A stretch of DNA of 64,000 nucleotides from JAHELQ01 sp965603365. GTDB taxonomy: Bacteria; Acidobacteriota; Aminicenantia; UBA2199. The stretch spans positions 29,282 through 93,281 of the forward strand of contig CBFDCR010000011.1 of the NCBI GenBank assembly GCA_965603365.1. Direction: 5' to 3'. Positions 1-8,347 of the stretch are shown piece by piece. The notes under the pieces are model-generated. The model saw only the letters and a program-made list of their open reading frames with translations. It was not told the origin of the DNA and made no database searches. Both the position numbers and the translations under genes were made by a program. Each line of letters begins with the position of its first letter. The first letter of the stretch is position 1.

Positions 1-2
1 AT

Positions 3-173
3 TACCGTCAGATCTACGACGGCTCCGGCCTGCCTGGCCTGGCCGATTTTCTTGAGGCTGATTTGAAGAGGGACTTTGTGGACCCCCACCTTAAGCGCAC
101 GGTCTCGACTGCCATGGTCCCGGAGAGTGAACAAAAAACATACGATAGGCTCTGCCAGTTGGCCGATTTTTGA
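3..173 (+). CDS. C-terminal fragment of a probable sulfotransferase
   Basis: An open frame enters from the left edge and ends at TGA 171-173, giving 56 residues. The fragment has a tail of the form DFVDPHLKR followed by an alternating charged helix, which resembles the C-termini of many bacterial sulfotransferase-family proteins (inference from memory of the family). The PAPS-binding motifs would lie outside the window, so the assignment rests on this tail and on five other sulfotransferases nearby. Its stop overlaps a possible TTG start of the next gene by four bases, the coupling pattern used throughout this locus. Confidence 0.45.
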   Translation, partial: YRQIYDGSGLPGLADFLEADLKRDFVDPHLKRTVSTAMVPESEQKTYDRLCQLADF

Positions 174-184
174 AATCCCAAAAG

Positions 185-1186
185 ATGTCTGGAAAAAGAC
201 TGTTACCGGGTGTTTCGGTTGTAATATGCTGTTATAATAGTGCCCAGGTGATTGCGCCCACGATTCAGGCATTGGCCCGACAGGAGGTCCCGCAGCATAT
301 TGGTTACGAAGTGATCCTGGTGGACAACAACTGCAGCGATAACACCGTGGACCTGGCTAAAAGCAACTGGAACAATCAGGACTATTCCCTGAGAATTATA
401 AAAGAGGGGAAACCGGGCTTAATTTATGCCCGGAAGACCGGCGTCTCTGAGGCCAGATACGACCTTTTGCTCTTTGTCGACGATGACAACATTCTCAATC
501 CCGACTGGGTCAAGACGTTGTATCGTCTCTATAAAAAGATGCCCCGTGTCGGCTTCATCGGTGGCTATAACGAACCCCTGGTCTCTGGAGAGAAACCGGC
601 ATGGTTTGATCGCTATCAGGGAATTTATGCCTGCGGTCCGAGAGACGAAAAATCCGGGTTGAATCCCAAAGGAATATTCGGTGCCGGCTTATCCTTCCGC
701 ACCGAGGCGATAAAGTCGGTGCTCTTCTCCCCCTTGCCCCCATTTTTGACTGGAGTAACCGGCAATACCCTGCTTCGGGGGGAGGATGCGGAAATGGCGC
801 TGCGCTGCCGCCTGCTGGGCTGGGATTCTTACTATGATGAATCCTTGAAGCTTCAACATCACCTGCTGCCCCGACGGTTGACCTGGGGCTATGTCTGTAG
901 GGCCCAAAAGGGCGACGGGTCCGCCCGGGTTATCCTGAAAATATACCGGGACCTGTTAAATAACAGGGAGCCGTGGTGTTTTTCCAGGTGGGTTCGATAT
1001 GTACTGGGGGAATGGAAACGGTACTTGAAAAAAAACGGCAAGAACATCTTTCATATCAACAAACAGGGATCCCTGAGTTCTTTCCAGTTCTACTGGTTGG
1101 TAGGCATGTCCCGGGGGTTGTGGTGGCATCGGAAAAGTTATGATGATATTCAACAGAGGATATCGGCATATTTCAAAAAGGGGTAA
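185..1186 (+). CDS. Glycosyltransferase family 2 (GT-A fold)
   Basis: Probably transfers a sugar from a nucleotide donor to the growing polysaccharide repeat unit in the cytoplasm. The N-terminus has the GT2 opening strand (VSVVICCYNS, about residues 10-19) and a D-D-D-N metal-binding motif (D99-D101). The C-terminal part is rich in basic and aromatic residues, suiting membrane association. ATG 185 is chosen; TTG 170 in the same frame would add five residues and give a TTGA overlap with the upstream gene, so either start is possible. No strong Shine-Dalgarno is seen for either. The next gene follows with no spacer. Donor and acceptor cannot be told from sequence. Confidence 0.88.
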   Translation: MSGKRLLPGVSVVICCYNSAQVIAPTIQALARQEVPQHIGYEVILVDNNCSDNTVDLAKSNWNNQDYSLRIIKEGKPGLIYARKTGVSEARYDLLLFVDDDNILNPDWVKTLYRLYKKMPRVGFIGGYNEPLVSGEKPAWFDRYQGIYACGPRDEKSGLNPKGIFGAGLSFRTEAIKSVLFSPLPPFLTGVTGNTLLRGEDAEMALRCRLLGWDSYYDESLKLQHHLLPRRLTWGYVCRAQKGDGSARVILKIYRDLLNNREPWCFSRWVRYVLGEWKRYLKKNGKNIFHINKQGSLSSFQFYWLVGMSRGLWWHRKSYDDIQQRISAYFKKG

Positions 1187-2077
1187 ATGAAAGACTATAT
1201 CTGTATAGATAAGCGGTTTTCTACCACCAAACGATTGTTTAAGGGTGATCAGGCACTCGTAACGGGGGCATCGGTGCCTTTGGCTCAACAGTGCCGGGGC
1301 GGACTCCGGCTGCAGGGATATTCCAAAAGGTCATCCGAGGAGATCCCCCTGGTCACGGTGGTCACGGTGGTCTATAACGATGCCGAGGGTCTCAGGAAGA
1401 CCATCGAGAGTGTCATCGGCCAGACCTATGACAATATCGAATACATCGTCATCGACGGCGGCTCCACCGATTCGACCCTAATGGTGATTGGGGAGTATGA
1501 AGACAAAATCGACTACTGGCAGAGTGAACCGGACCGGGGGATTTACGATGCCATGAATAAGGGAGTCGAACTCGCCGCCGGCGAATGGCTCAATTTTATG
1601 AATGCCCGGGATGCCTTTTACGAACAGGATACCGTAGAAAAAGTGTTTCGTACCGCGCCCCGGGATGCCGACTTTATCTTTGGCCACACCTATTTTTTAG
1701 GCGGGGACTTTAACGGGGTCGTCAAGGTGTGGGATTTTGATATCCTGTGGAAGACCATGGTCTTTACCCACCAGAGTCTCTTTACCCGCCGCACTCTCCT
1801 GAAGATCCATCCCTTCGACACCCGGTTCAAGATCTGTGCCGATTACAACATCATCTTTTCTGCCTACATGGATGGACGCAAATTTTTTAACACCGGCGAG
1901 GTGATCGCCTACTTCTCCCCCGGTAAGTCCGATTTCAGCCGGGCCCGCATGGCCTATGAAAAGTGGAAGGTGGTAAGACGCTACCGCAGCGACCTCCAAT
2001 TCCACTGGTTTTATCTCAAGCTCTTCTGCAAACGATTGCTCCACGATGTGAAAAAGAGGTTAAGCCTGAAATCATGA
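1187..2077 (+). CDS. Glycosyltransferase family 2, WcaE/WcaA-like
   Basis: A 296-residue GT-A enzyme. About 55 residues precede the usual first strand (PLVTVVTVVYND). The motifs DGGSTDST and EPDRGIYDAMNKG are characteristic of the WcaE-like subgroup of GT2. At the metal-binding site this subgroup normally reads N-A-G-D; here it reads N-A-R-D (N139-D142), an Arg in place of the Gly, seen directly in the codon CGG at 1607-1609. The Asp itself is kept, so activity is still plausible. ATG directly abuts the upstream TAA, and its stop overlaps the next start as ATGA. Confidence 0.88.
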   Translation: MKDYICIDKRFSTTKRLFKGDQALVTGASVPLAQQCRGGLRLQGYSKRSSEEIPLVTVVTVVYNDAEGLRKTIESVIGQTYDNIEYIVIDGGSTDSTLMVIGEYEDKIDYWQSEPDRGIYDAMNKGVELAAGEWLNFMNARDAFYEQDTVEKVFRTAPRDADFIFGHTYFLGGDFNGVVKVWDFDILWKTMVFTHQSLFTRRTLLKIHPFDTRFKICADYNIIFSAYMDGRKFFNTGEVIAYFSPGKSDFSRARMAYEKWKVVRRYRSDLQFHWFYLKLFCKRLLHDVKKRLSLKS

Positions 2078-3132
2078 AAAAAGTCTATATGCTGCGCACC
2101 CATTATCCCCATTGGGGGGCGCATACGGCCTTTAATGCCCTGGGCCGGTATGTTGACCGGGAGCGGTTTCACCTTAAAACAAGAGCCGTGCCTATGGGCG
2201 ACGATCTTTTTAAAGTCCCTCTTGTCAGGAATAAATGTCGAAATATTATCAAGGCCCAGGGGGCTTCGGCCTATCAGCTCAACGATCTGGGGGCAGAATT
2301 GTCTGCCTTTTTTTATGTCCTGTTTCATGGCGTGGATATTATCCACCTGTTGGATGCGGAACACTCCCTGCTGTTTTTACCCCGCTGGTTTAAAAAATGG
2401 CGTTTGTTAAAATCATGGCCCAGGATCATCGCCATGTTTCACCAGCCGCCGTCGGTGTTGGAGACCCTGGTCAATATGGATGTGATGAAACAGGTGGATT
2501 GTGTGCTGGCGGTTTCCCCTGTCCAGGCCGACTATCTGGCCGGATTCATCCCGGCGGAGAGGATCAAAACTATATTGCTGGGGGTCGATACCGACCATTT
2601 TAAACCGGATCATGCGCCGAAAGAGGGGGGTAAATTCAAATGTCTGGCCGGTGGTGTCTGGCTGCGGGATTACGAGTCGTTGATCGATACGGCCAGGCTG
2701 CTGCAGGACCATAAAGAAATCGAATTCCATGTGGTGGCCCCCCGATTGGATATCCCCGCCGGCTTAGATAATATTGTTTTACACCGAAACATCCCCGATG
2801 CGGCATTATATCGATTGTACCAGACATCACATATCCTGTTTATGCCGCTGAAAGACGCCACCGCCAATACATTCTTAATGGAAGGTGCCGCCTGCGGCTT
2901 GCCGGTTCTTTCCACAGACCTCGAGTCTATCCGGGTTTATTTCCCCGGTGACGAGGCAATTCTAATCCGGGATAATGCCCCCCAGGATTTCGCAGAAGCC
3001 CTGATTGGGCTGTCTGAAAATTACCGCCAGCTTGGCGAGATGGCTGAATCTGCCCGGAGAAGAATGGTTGAACTATCGTGGGACAAAATTTCAAAAGAGT
3101 ACGAAAGTTTATATGAGGGCGGCGATGCCTAA
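2074..3132 (+). CDS. Glycosyltransferase family 4 (GT-B fold)
   Basis: A 352-residue cytoplasmic GT-B enzyme. The C-terminal donor-binding half has the group-1 pattern with the EGAACGLPVLSTDLES block (E-x7-E type) and a preceding HRNIPDAALYRLY segment. The start at ATG 2074 gives a clean N-terminal strand (MKKVYMLRTHYPHWGAH) and a 4-base ATGA overlap with the previous gene. The longer upstream frame would run inside that gene and is not used. The stop overlaps the next start by eight bases. The sugar transferred is unknown. Confidence 0.87.
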   Translation: MKKVYMLRTHYPHWGAHTAFNALGRYVDRERFHLKTRAVPMGDDLFKVPLVRNKCRNIIKAQGASAYQLNDLGAELSAFFYVLFHGVDIIHLLDAEHSLLFLPRWFKKWRLLKSWPRIIAMFHQPPSVLETLVNMDVMKQVDCVLAVSPVQADYLAGFIPAERIKTILLGVDTDHFKPDHAPKEGGKFKCLAGGVWLRDYESLIDTARLLQDHKEIEFHVVAPRLDIPAGLDNIVLHRNIPDAALYRLYQTSHILFMPLKDATANTFLMEGAACGLPVLSTDLESIRVYFPGDEAILIRDNAPQDFAEALIGLSENYRQLGEMAESARRRMVELSWDKISKEYESLYEGGDA

Positions 3133-3826
3133 AATAAGCTTTGTTGTTTTTGGAATTCAACGAACCGGCACAACTTTATTGATAACATTACTGGACAGCC
3201 ACCCTGATATATTTTGTGCAGGTGAAATTTTTAAATTTAACCCAACCAGAGTTTTCCACGGTGAATTTAGATATTCAAATTACCAGGATATGAAGATTCG
3301 GGACTTTTTAGAATACTATTATAAGCAGAATGATGCGTATGCGGCCGTGGGTTTTAAACTAATGTTGAATCAATTGAAGAAATACCCTGATATATTAACT
3401 TTTTTGAAGAAAAATAAATTAAAAGTGATCCAGGTAGACAGGGAAAATACATTAAAAATCTATATTTCACGCCAGATTGCCATGAAAACGAGGTTATGGG
3501 CCACCGGGCAATCTGTAAAACAAAACAAAATTTATATCGACAGTAGCTCTTTAACTTCGGAATTAGCAGCCATCAATCAAGAAAAAGAAGAGAGTACCAG
3601 AATAGCTTCAAAGTTTGATCATTTAAGGGTTACCTATGAAGATTTACTTAATAAAAAAGACGAAACAATCATGAAGATATTAAATTTTCTTAATGTGGAT
3701 CGTAATATAGGATTGAAGACCGGCCTTGTGAAGATCAATTCAGATGATCTCAAAGATATTGTTGCAAATTATGGTGAAATTCACACGTCATTAATAAACT
3801 CTTCTGATAAGAGGTATTTACATTAA
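3125..3826 (+). CDS. PAPS-dependent sulfotransferase (Stf0/Sulfotransfer_3-like), AT-rich
   Basis: A 233-residue enzyme expected to move sulfate from PAPS to a sugar hydroxyl. The 5'-phosphosulfate loop is FGIQRTGTTLL near the N-terminus; a 3'-phosphate-binding segment is probably DRENTLKIYISRQIA. The short length and the CAGEIFKF segment resemble the Stf0/Sulfotransfer_3 group. ATG 3125 is chosen because the P-loop-like strand begins five residues later; the extra upstream codons lie inside the previous gene. Base composition is unlike the neighbours: sampled 60-base lines give 23, 21 and 17 GC, against 33 in a sampled line of the preceding gene, which suggests recent acquisition. Confidence 0.85.
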   Translation: MPKISFVVFGIQRTGTTLLITLLDSHPDIFCAGEIFKFNPTRVFHGEFRYSNYQDMKIRDFLEYYYKQNDAYAAVGFKLMLNQLKKYPDILTFLKKNKLKVIQVDRENTLKIYISRQIAMKTRLWATGQSVKQNKIYIDSSSLTSELAAINQEKEESTRIASKFDHLRVTYEDLLNKKDETIMKILNFLNVDRNIGLKTGLVKINSDDLKDIVANYGEIHTSLINSSDKRYLH

Positions 3827-3847
3827 ACGGTCAGGGATCAGTCGACT

Positions 3848-4603
3848 ATGAATATATGGGAGCGCTGGTTTAAACGACAAACCATACTTTTCCTGCACAT
3901 TCCCAAATGTGCCGGCACCACTCTGACCGAGGAGATCATCAAAAAGAACTACTCCCCCAGGGAATTGCTGATCTTCTACGAGCGGGGCACCGAGGCATTG
4001 ATCGAATGTTTGCAGGCCATGTCGAGGAGAAAACAAAAAAAAATCCGCTGCATCGCCGGGCACTTTGCCTTTGGCATCCACCGCTATCTCACCGCCCGTC
4101 CGGCAGTATACATCACCCTATTAAGAGATCCCATCGAACGGGTGGTCAGCCATTATTATCATACTCTTCGTCACCAGGAACACTATTTACACCAGCAGGT
4201 CACCGAAAAAAACTACAGCCTGAAAGAATACGTACGGCGGGGATTATCCAAAGAGCTCAATAATGGGCAGACCCGGATACTGGCGGGTATCGGTTGGGGA
4301 GTCGAGTACGGCAGGTGCACCCGGGCCATGCTGGATCAGGCCAGAGAGAATATAGAAAAACATTTTGCCGCTGTCGGCATTTCCGAACGGTTTGATGTGT
4401 TTTTGCAGCACTTGGCCGAAAGCTTCAACTGGAAAATTCCTGTCTATGAGAAGCGAAATATGGGGGCTGGGCGCATGGATAAAGGCGAGGTTGATCATGA
4501 AACCCTCGAGGTGATCAAAGAATACAATCAACTGGATATCGAATTGTATAACGAGTTTTGGCAGGATAAAGATATTTTGAAGAATCTTTCTAAAATTGAG
4601 TAA
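3848..4603 (+). CDS. Sulfotransferase, Sulfotransfer_2-like
   Basis: A 251-residue PAPS-dependent sulfotransferase. The 5'-PSB loop is FLHIPKCAGTTL, the form typical of the family of heparan-sulfate 2-O- and chondroitin-type sulfotransferases. The 3'-PB motif is RDPIERVVSHYYH. The catalytic base cannot be fixed by eye. Second of three consecutive sulfotransferase genes, each from a different subfamily, which implies sulfation at several positions of the polymer or of different sugars. Spacing to neighbours is 21 and 8 bases, so co-transcription is likely. Confidence 0.9.
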   Translation: MNIWERWFKRQTILFLHIPKCAGTTLTEEIIKKNYSPRELLIFYERGTEALIECLQAMSRRKQKKIRCIAGHFAFGIHRYLTARPAVYITLLRDPIERVVSHYYHTLRHQEHYLHQQVTEKNYSLKEYVRRGLSKELNNGQTRILAGIGWGVEYGRCTRAMLDQARENIEKHFAAVGISERFDVFLQHLAESFNWKIPVYEKRNMGAGRMDKGEVDHETLEVIKEYNQLDIELYNEFWQDKDILKNLSKIE

Positions 4604-4611
4604 AATGAAGA

Positions 4612-5361
4612 ATGAATGATTTAGCTAAGAAAGAAGAAGATGGGAATCGACGGATCTTTATCCTGGCCGAACACCGTTCCGGTTCCAGTTGGTTGATGAA
4701 TACGTTAAATTCCCACCAGGATGTCAGCCTATTTGGTGAATTGTATAACCATGCTACTTTTAACGAAGTATCTCGTTTTCAACATATCGGCAAAGAGGAA
4801 TTTTCCGGGTGTGTCGCTTACCTGGAAAATAAATTGTCAGCGGTCGCCAACCGGTATGTCGGCTGCAAAATATTGCTGAACCAATTGACATTGATTGCCG
4901 ATGATTTTCCCGATTATTTTATCGACCACTATAAGAACGCCTATCTTTTGTTTTTAACCAGGGAAAATATGGTGGAAGCCCAGGTCTCGGTAAGCATCGC
5001 CCATGCCTATGGGATCTGGCATGTCCATCGTAAGAAGAGCATCCAGAAAAGACGGGTGCGCATCCGGCCGGAGGAGTTATATAAAAGGTTGGAACGCCAG
5101 GCATTTATCAGAGAGGCTGTGAGAAAAAAATTAGAAGCCCTGGATGTCAAAAGGATCTTTATAACCTATGAAGAATTATTTCGCCGTAAAAAGAGGGGAA
5201 TCGGAAGAATTTGTGATTTATTAAACATAACCGCTAGAGGGATCAAGTACAGCGAAGAGATCAAGGGAAATCCCTTTCGCCTGGAGGAGATGATAGAAAA
5301 TTTCCAGGAGGTTAGAGATTATCTGCAGCAGTATCCCCACTATTACAGAATGTTAAAATGA
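4612..5361 (+). CDS. Sulfotransferase, Stf0-like
   Basis: A 249-residue protein with the PAPS-binding loop AEHRSGSSWL near residue 20, a LFGELYN segment matching the acceptor-side motif of Stf0-type sulfotransferases (the mycobacterial trehalose 2-sulfotransferase group), and a 3'-phosphate segment TRENMVEAQVSVSIA. It begins at ATG 4612, eight bases after the previous stop, and its stop forms an ATGA overlap with the following glycosyltransferase. Likely cytoplasmic, acting on lipid-linked or nucleotide-linked sugars before export (inference). Confidence 0.87.
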   Translation: MNDLAKKEEDGNRRIFILAEHRSGSSWLMNTLNSHQDVSLFGELYNHATFNEVSRFQHIGKEEFSGCVAYLENKLSAVANRYVGCKILLNQLTLIADDFPDYFIDHYKNAYLLFLTRENMVEAQVSVSIAHAYGIWHVHRKKSIQKRRVRIRPEELYKRLERQAFIREAVRKKLEALDVKRIFITYEELFRRKKRGIGRICDLLNITARGIKYSEEIKGNPFRLEEMIENFQEVRDYLQQYPHYYRMLK

Positions 5362-7343
5362 ATATTGCCATTATCAGTACCCAGGATATCCACGGCGGGG
5401 CACCGAGGGCATCTTACCGGCTTCTTAAAGGATTACGCCTGTTTAATACCTGGCCGGTGATGATGGTGCGGACCAAAGATTCCGATGACCCCTCTGTCAT
5501 CAGGGTGGAGATCAACGCACCGGAATTCAAGCTGGAGCAAACTATTTTCTGGGCCATCCAGCATTATGCCGTGGTCCTGAACCGCAGTGACCTGTCCAAC
5601 ACATTTTTTACTCTATCATACCCGGGGTACGACATCAGTTGTACGGAGCTTATCCAGGAGGCGGATGTCGTCAATCTTCACTGGGTGGCCGAGTTTCAGT
5701 CGGTAGAGACCGTGACGAAGCTGCTGGAATTGGGCAAACCGGTGGTCTGGACCCTTCACGATGAAAATCCCTATACCGGCGGCTGTCATTATACCGCCGG
5801 CTGCGGCGGTTACCGGGGCGACTGCCGGGACTGCCCCCAATTGAAAGATCACCACCACCAGATTCCCTATCAGGTGCTGAGCAACAAATTAAAAAACTGG
5901 CGAAAAAATCTCACCATCGTGGCCCCCAGCCGCTGGCTGGCCGGAAAGGCCCGGAAAAGTAAGGTGTTTCAAAAATTTGATGTTGAGGTCATCCCCAATG
6001 CAATAGAGGTCGATGTATTCAAACCCCGGGAAAAGAGCGAGGCTAAAAAAGCTCTCAACATCGCTCCCGACACCGTTTGTATCCTGTTTAATGCCGAATA
6101 TCACAGCGAAAAGCGGAAAGGATTTGGCAAACTTTTGGAGGCATTGGAGTTTTGTCTGTCTACGAAAGACTTTAAAGGGCTGGTATTGGAGGGAAAGATC
6201 CGGCTTCTGACCGTAGGGAATCCTCAACAGGAGATCGTCCGTTTGGGCATTCCCTATCAGGCATTGGGTTACCTGAAATCGGACGGGGATCTGGCGAAGG
6301 TCTATTCTGCTGCCGATATCTATGTGCTGCCCTCGCTGGAAGATAACCTGCCCAACACCATGCTGGAAGCCATGGCCTGCGGTACCCCGGTGGTGGGTTT
6401 TGGCGTGGGGGGGATGCCGGATATGATCAAAAACGGTGAAACCGGTTATGTGGTCCCGCCATTCGACAGCAAGCGGATGGGAGAGGCAGTAATGGACCTG
6501 GTTTTTAATGCCCAAAAGCGAGCCCGCATGAACATCCGCTGCCGACATCTGATCGAGCAGCATTACAAGCTGGAAGACCAGGCAGCCGCCTATTTCAAAC
6601 TGTTCAAAGAGTTGGCGGCCGGAAAGGTTAGACGATCGGGTTACCGGGATTTAATAGAAAAAAACCGGACCGTTACCTTACAGACGTGGAAATCCCCGGT
6701 CAACCCCGCTTTCCTGGAAGTTTACCGGGAGAGTGCCATTCATATCATCAAACCCAAAGACCGGGAGTTGGCCGACAAAGAGCGACAACTGGCTGAAAAA
6801 GAGGACATATTAAAGAAAAAAGAAGAGGTAATAAATGAGAAAGAGGAGAGATTAAAGGCAGAAGGCGAGGTGCTGTCGGCGCAAGAACGGCAGTTGTCGG
6901 AGAGGGAAGAACTACTTTCCCGGGAGAGCCGCCGATTGAGCCAGATGGACGAGCAATTCAGACAACAGGCGGCGGAGCTGGCTGAGCGGCAGCGGCAATT
7001 AACCGATAAGGAAGCCCAACTGTCTCAAAAAGAGCATCGATTGCAGCAAGAAGGGGAACAGTTAAATAAAAAAGCTTCCGCTTTAGAGGAAAGAACCCGG
7101 CAATTGGCCGAAAGGGAAAACCGGAACTTTCAACTGGAACAGCAGTGGAAGCAAAAAGACAAAGAGCTGCAGGAAAAGAATCGACAACTTCAGGAATCGA
7201 TGCATCGGGCCGAAAAGACGGCATATCAACTGCAAAGGACAATCAATAGTCGTGCTTACAAGATAGGCACTATCGTGGCCTACCCTTTAAATCTAATCGG
7301 CCGCGTTTTCAGGAAGGCAAGGAAAAAGCATGAGAATCTTTGA
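5358..7343 (+). CDS. GT4 glycosyltransferase with long coiled-coil tail
   Basis: 661 residues in two parts. Residues 1 to about 425 are a GT-B, family 4 enzyme: the N-terminal GGAPRASYRLLKGL loop, an HDENPYTGGCHYTAGC segment with a C-x-x-CPQL pair typical of one GT4 subgroup, and the E-x7-E region LEAMACGTPVVGFGVGG. Residues about 465-632 are a highly charged coiled coil built of repeated E-R-Q-L/E-K-E units, followed by a hydrophobic-basic end that may bind membrane. The GT domain is a close paralogue of the N-terminal part of the gene at 8348. The coiled coil is absent there, where a second enzyme-like domain takes its place. Overlaps the next gene by 14 bases. Confidence 0.9.
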   Translation: MNIAIISTQDIHGGAPRASYRLLKGLRLFNTWPVMMVRTKDSDDPSVIRVEINAPEFKLEQTIFWAIQHYAVVLNRSDLSNTFFTLSYPGYDISCTELIQEADVVNLHWVAEFQSVETVTKLLELGKPVVWTLHDENPYTGGCHYTAGCGGYRGDCRDCPQLKDHHHQIPYQVLSNKLKNWRKNLTIVAPSRWLAGKARKSKVFQKFDVEVIPNAIEVDVFKPREKSEAKKALNIAPDTVCILFNAEYHSEKRKGFGKLLEALEFCLSTKDFKGLVLEGKIRLLTVGNPQQEIVRLGIPYQALGYLKSDGDLAKVYSAADIYVLPSLEDNLPNTMLEAMACGTPVVGFGVGGMPDMIKNGETGYVVPPFDSKRMGEAVMDLVFNAQKRARMNIRCRHLIEQHYKLEDQAAAYFKLFKELAAGKVRRSGYRDLIEKNRTVTLQTWKSPVNPAFLEVYRESAIHIIKPKDRELADKERQLAEKEDILKKKEEVINEKEERLKAEGEVLSAQERQLSEREELLSRESRRLSQMDEQFRQQAAELAERQRQLTDKEAQLSQKEHRLQQEGEQLNKKASALEERTRQLAERENRNFQLEQQWKQKDKELQEKNRQLQESMHRAEKTAYQLQRTINSRAYKIGTIVAYPLNLIGRVFRKARKKHENL

Positions 7344-8322
7344 CATCATCCGGGGCGTCAAAGGCGAAAGAGGGAAAATCAATTTTGGCGACGCCTTGCA
7401 GGGATTCTACGGCACCCATCGGAGCGGCTGGCTATATGCCTTGAGAAGTATCCAGTCACTCCACAACCCCCGGGGCATTTCATTTGATCCTTTTATTGAA
7501 CGAACGTTCTGCTGGCATCCGCGGGGCATCCAAACGCACCGAGAACCCTGGATCGGGGTCATCCATGTCCCCCCCAACATTCCTCCGTGGTTCCAGGGGG
7601 AGCAGTCGAACGACAGGATTTTTGCCAGCCCGGCCTGGCAGGAGAGTTATCCCTTTTGCCGGGGGCTGTACACGTTGACAGAATATCACAAAAGAAGTCT
7701 GGAAAAAAAGTTGACGGTGCCGATTGATACGTTGACCTTTGCCACCGAAACACCTGATCCTAAATGGAGTTTTGCCAGATTTGAGGCCAACCGGGACAAA
7801 AAAATTATCCAGATCGGCTGGTGGTTGAGAAAGTTGCATACGATTTTTCAACTGGAGGTTAAAGGATACCGTAAGGTGTTTATCAAGATCAGCTATGCCG
7901 ATGTGGACGGTGTTATGGCGAGGGAGCGGGAGATTCTGAAAGAGCGGGGGGAATTTAGAGATGAGATGTATGATACTGCCGAGGTAATATCTACTCTCCC
8001 CGACGATGAGTATGACCGTTGGCTGTCGGAAAACCTGGTCATCGCCAACCTGTACGATTCCAGTGCCAACAATCTCATTACCGAGTGCATCGTCAGGAAC
8101 GCCCCCATACTGGTCAATCCGCTGGAACCGGTCGTCGAATACCTGGGGGAGGCGTATCCCTTCTATTTTGATTCGCTGGAGGAGGCTGGCCGGAAGGCCG
8201 AGGATCTCGATCTGGTCTACACGGCCCATCGTTATTTATCTACTCACCCCATTAAAGAGAAGCTGACCGCCGGGTATTTTTACCGCAGCTTTGTCAATTC
8301 CAGAATATACCGGAATTTATAA
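7330..8322 (+). CDS. Uncharacterised GT-B-like protein, paralogue of a fused domain
   Basis: 330 residues without a family I can name with certainty. It is strikingly similar along its whole length to residues 545-872 of the gene at 8348: shared blocks include GTHRSGW/GSHRSGW, FIERTF, WHPRGI, EQSNDRI, IQIGWWLRK, EYDRWLSEN and SANN followed by EC. The last block (ECIVRNAPILVNPLEPVVEYLG) looks like the nucleotide-sugar site of a GT-B transferase, so a glycosyltransferase role is inferred. It overlaps the coiled-coil glycosyltransferase upstream by 14 bases, implying the two work as a pair. The cognate fused gene supports this. Confidence 0.75.
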   Translation: MRIFDIIRGVKGERGKINFGDALQGFYGTHRSGWLYALRSIQSLHNPRGISFDPFIERTFCWHPRGIQTHREPWIGVIHVPPNIPPWFQGEQSNDRIFASPAWQESYPFCRGLYTLTEYHKRSLEKKLTVPIDTLTFATETPDPKWSFARFEANRDKKIIQIGWWLRKLHTIFQLEVKGYRKVFIKISYADVDGVMAREREILKERGEFRDEMYDTAEVISTLPDDEYDRWLSENLVIANLYDSSANNLITECIVRNAPILVNPLEPVVEYLGEAYPFYFDSLEEAGRKAEDLDLVYTAHRYLSTHPIKEKLTAGYFYRSFVNSRIYRNL

Positions 8323-8347
8323 GTATCTAAAAATTTGAGTATATAGC

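Noticed and set aside
1963..2073. Upstream extension of the GT4 at 2074
   Set aside because: The extra codons lie inside the previous GT2 and do not resemble a GT-B N-terminus; ATGA overlap supports 2074.
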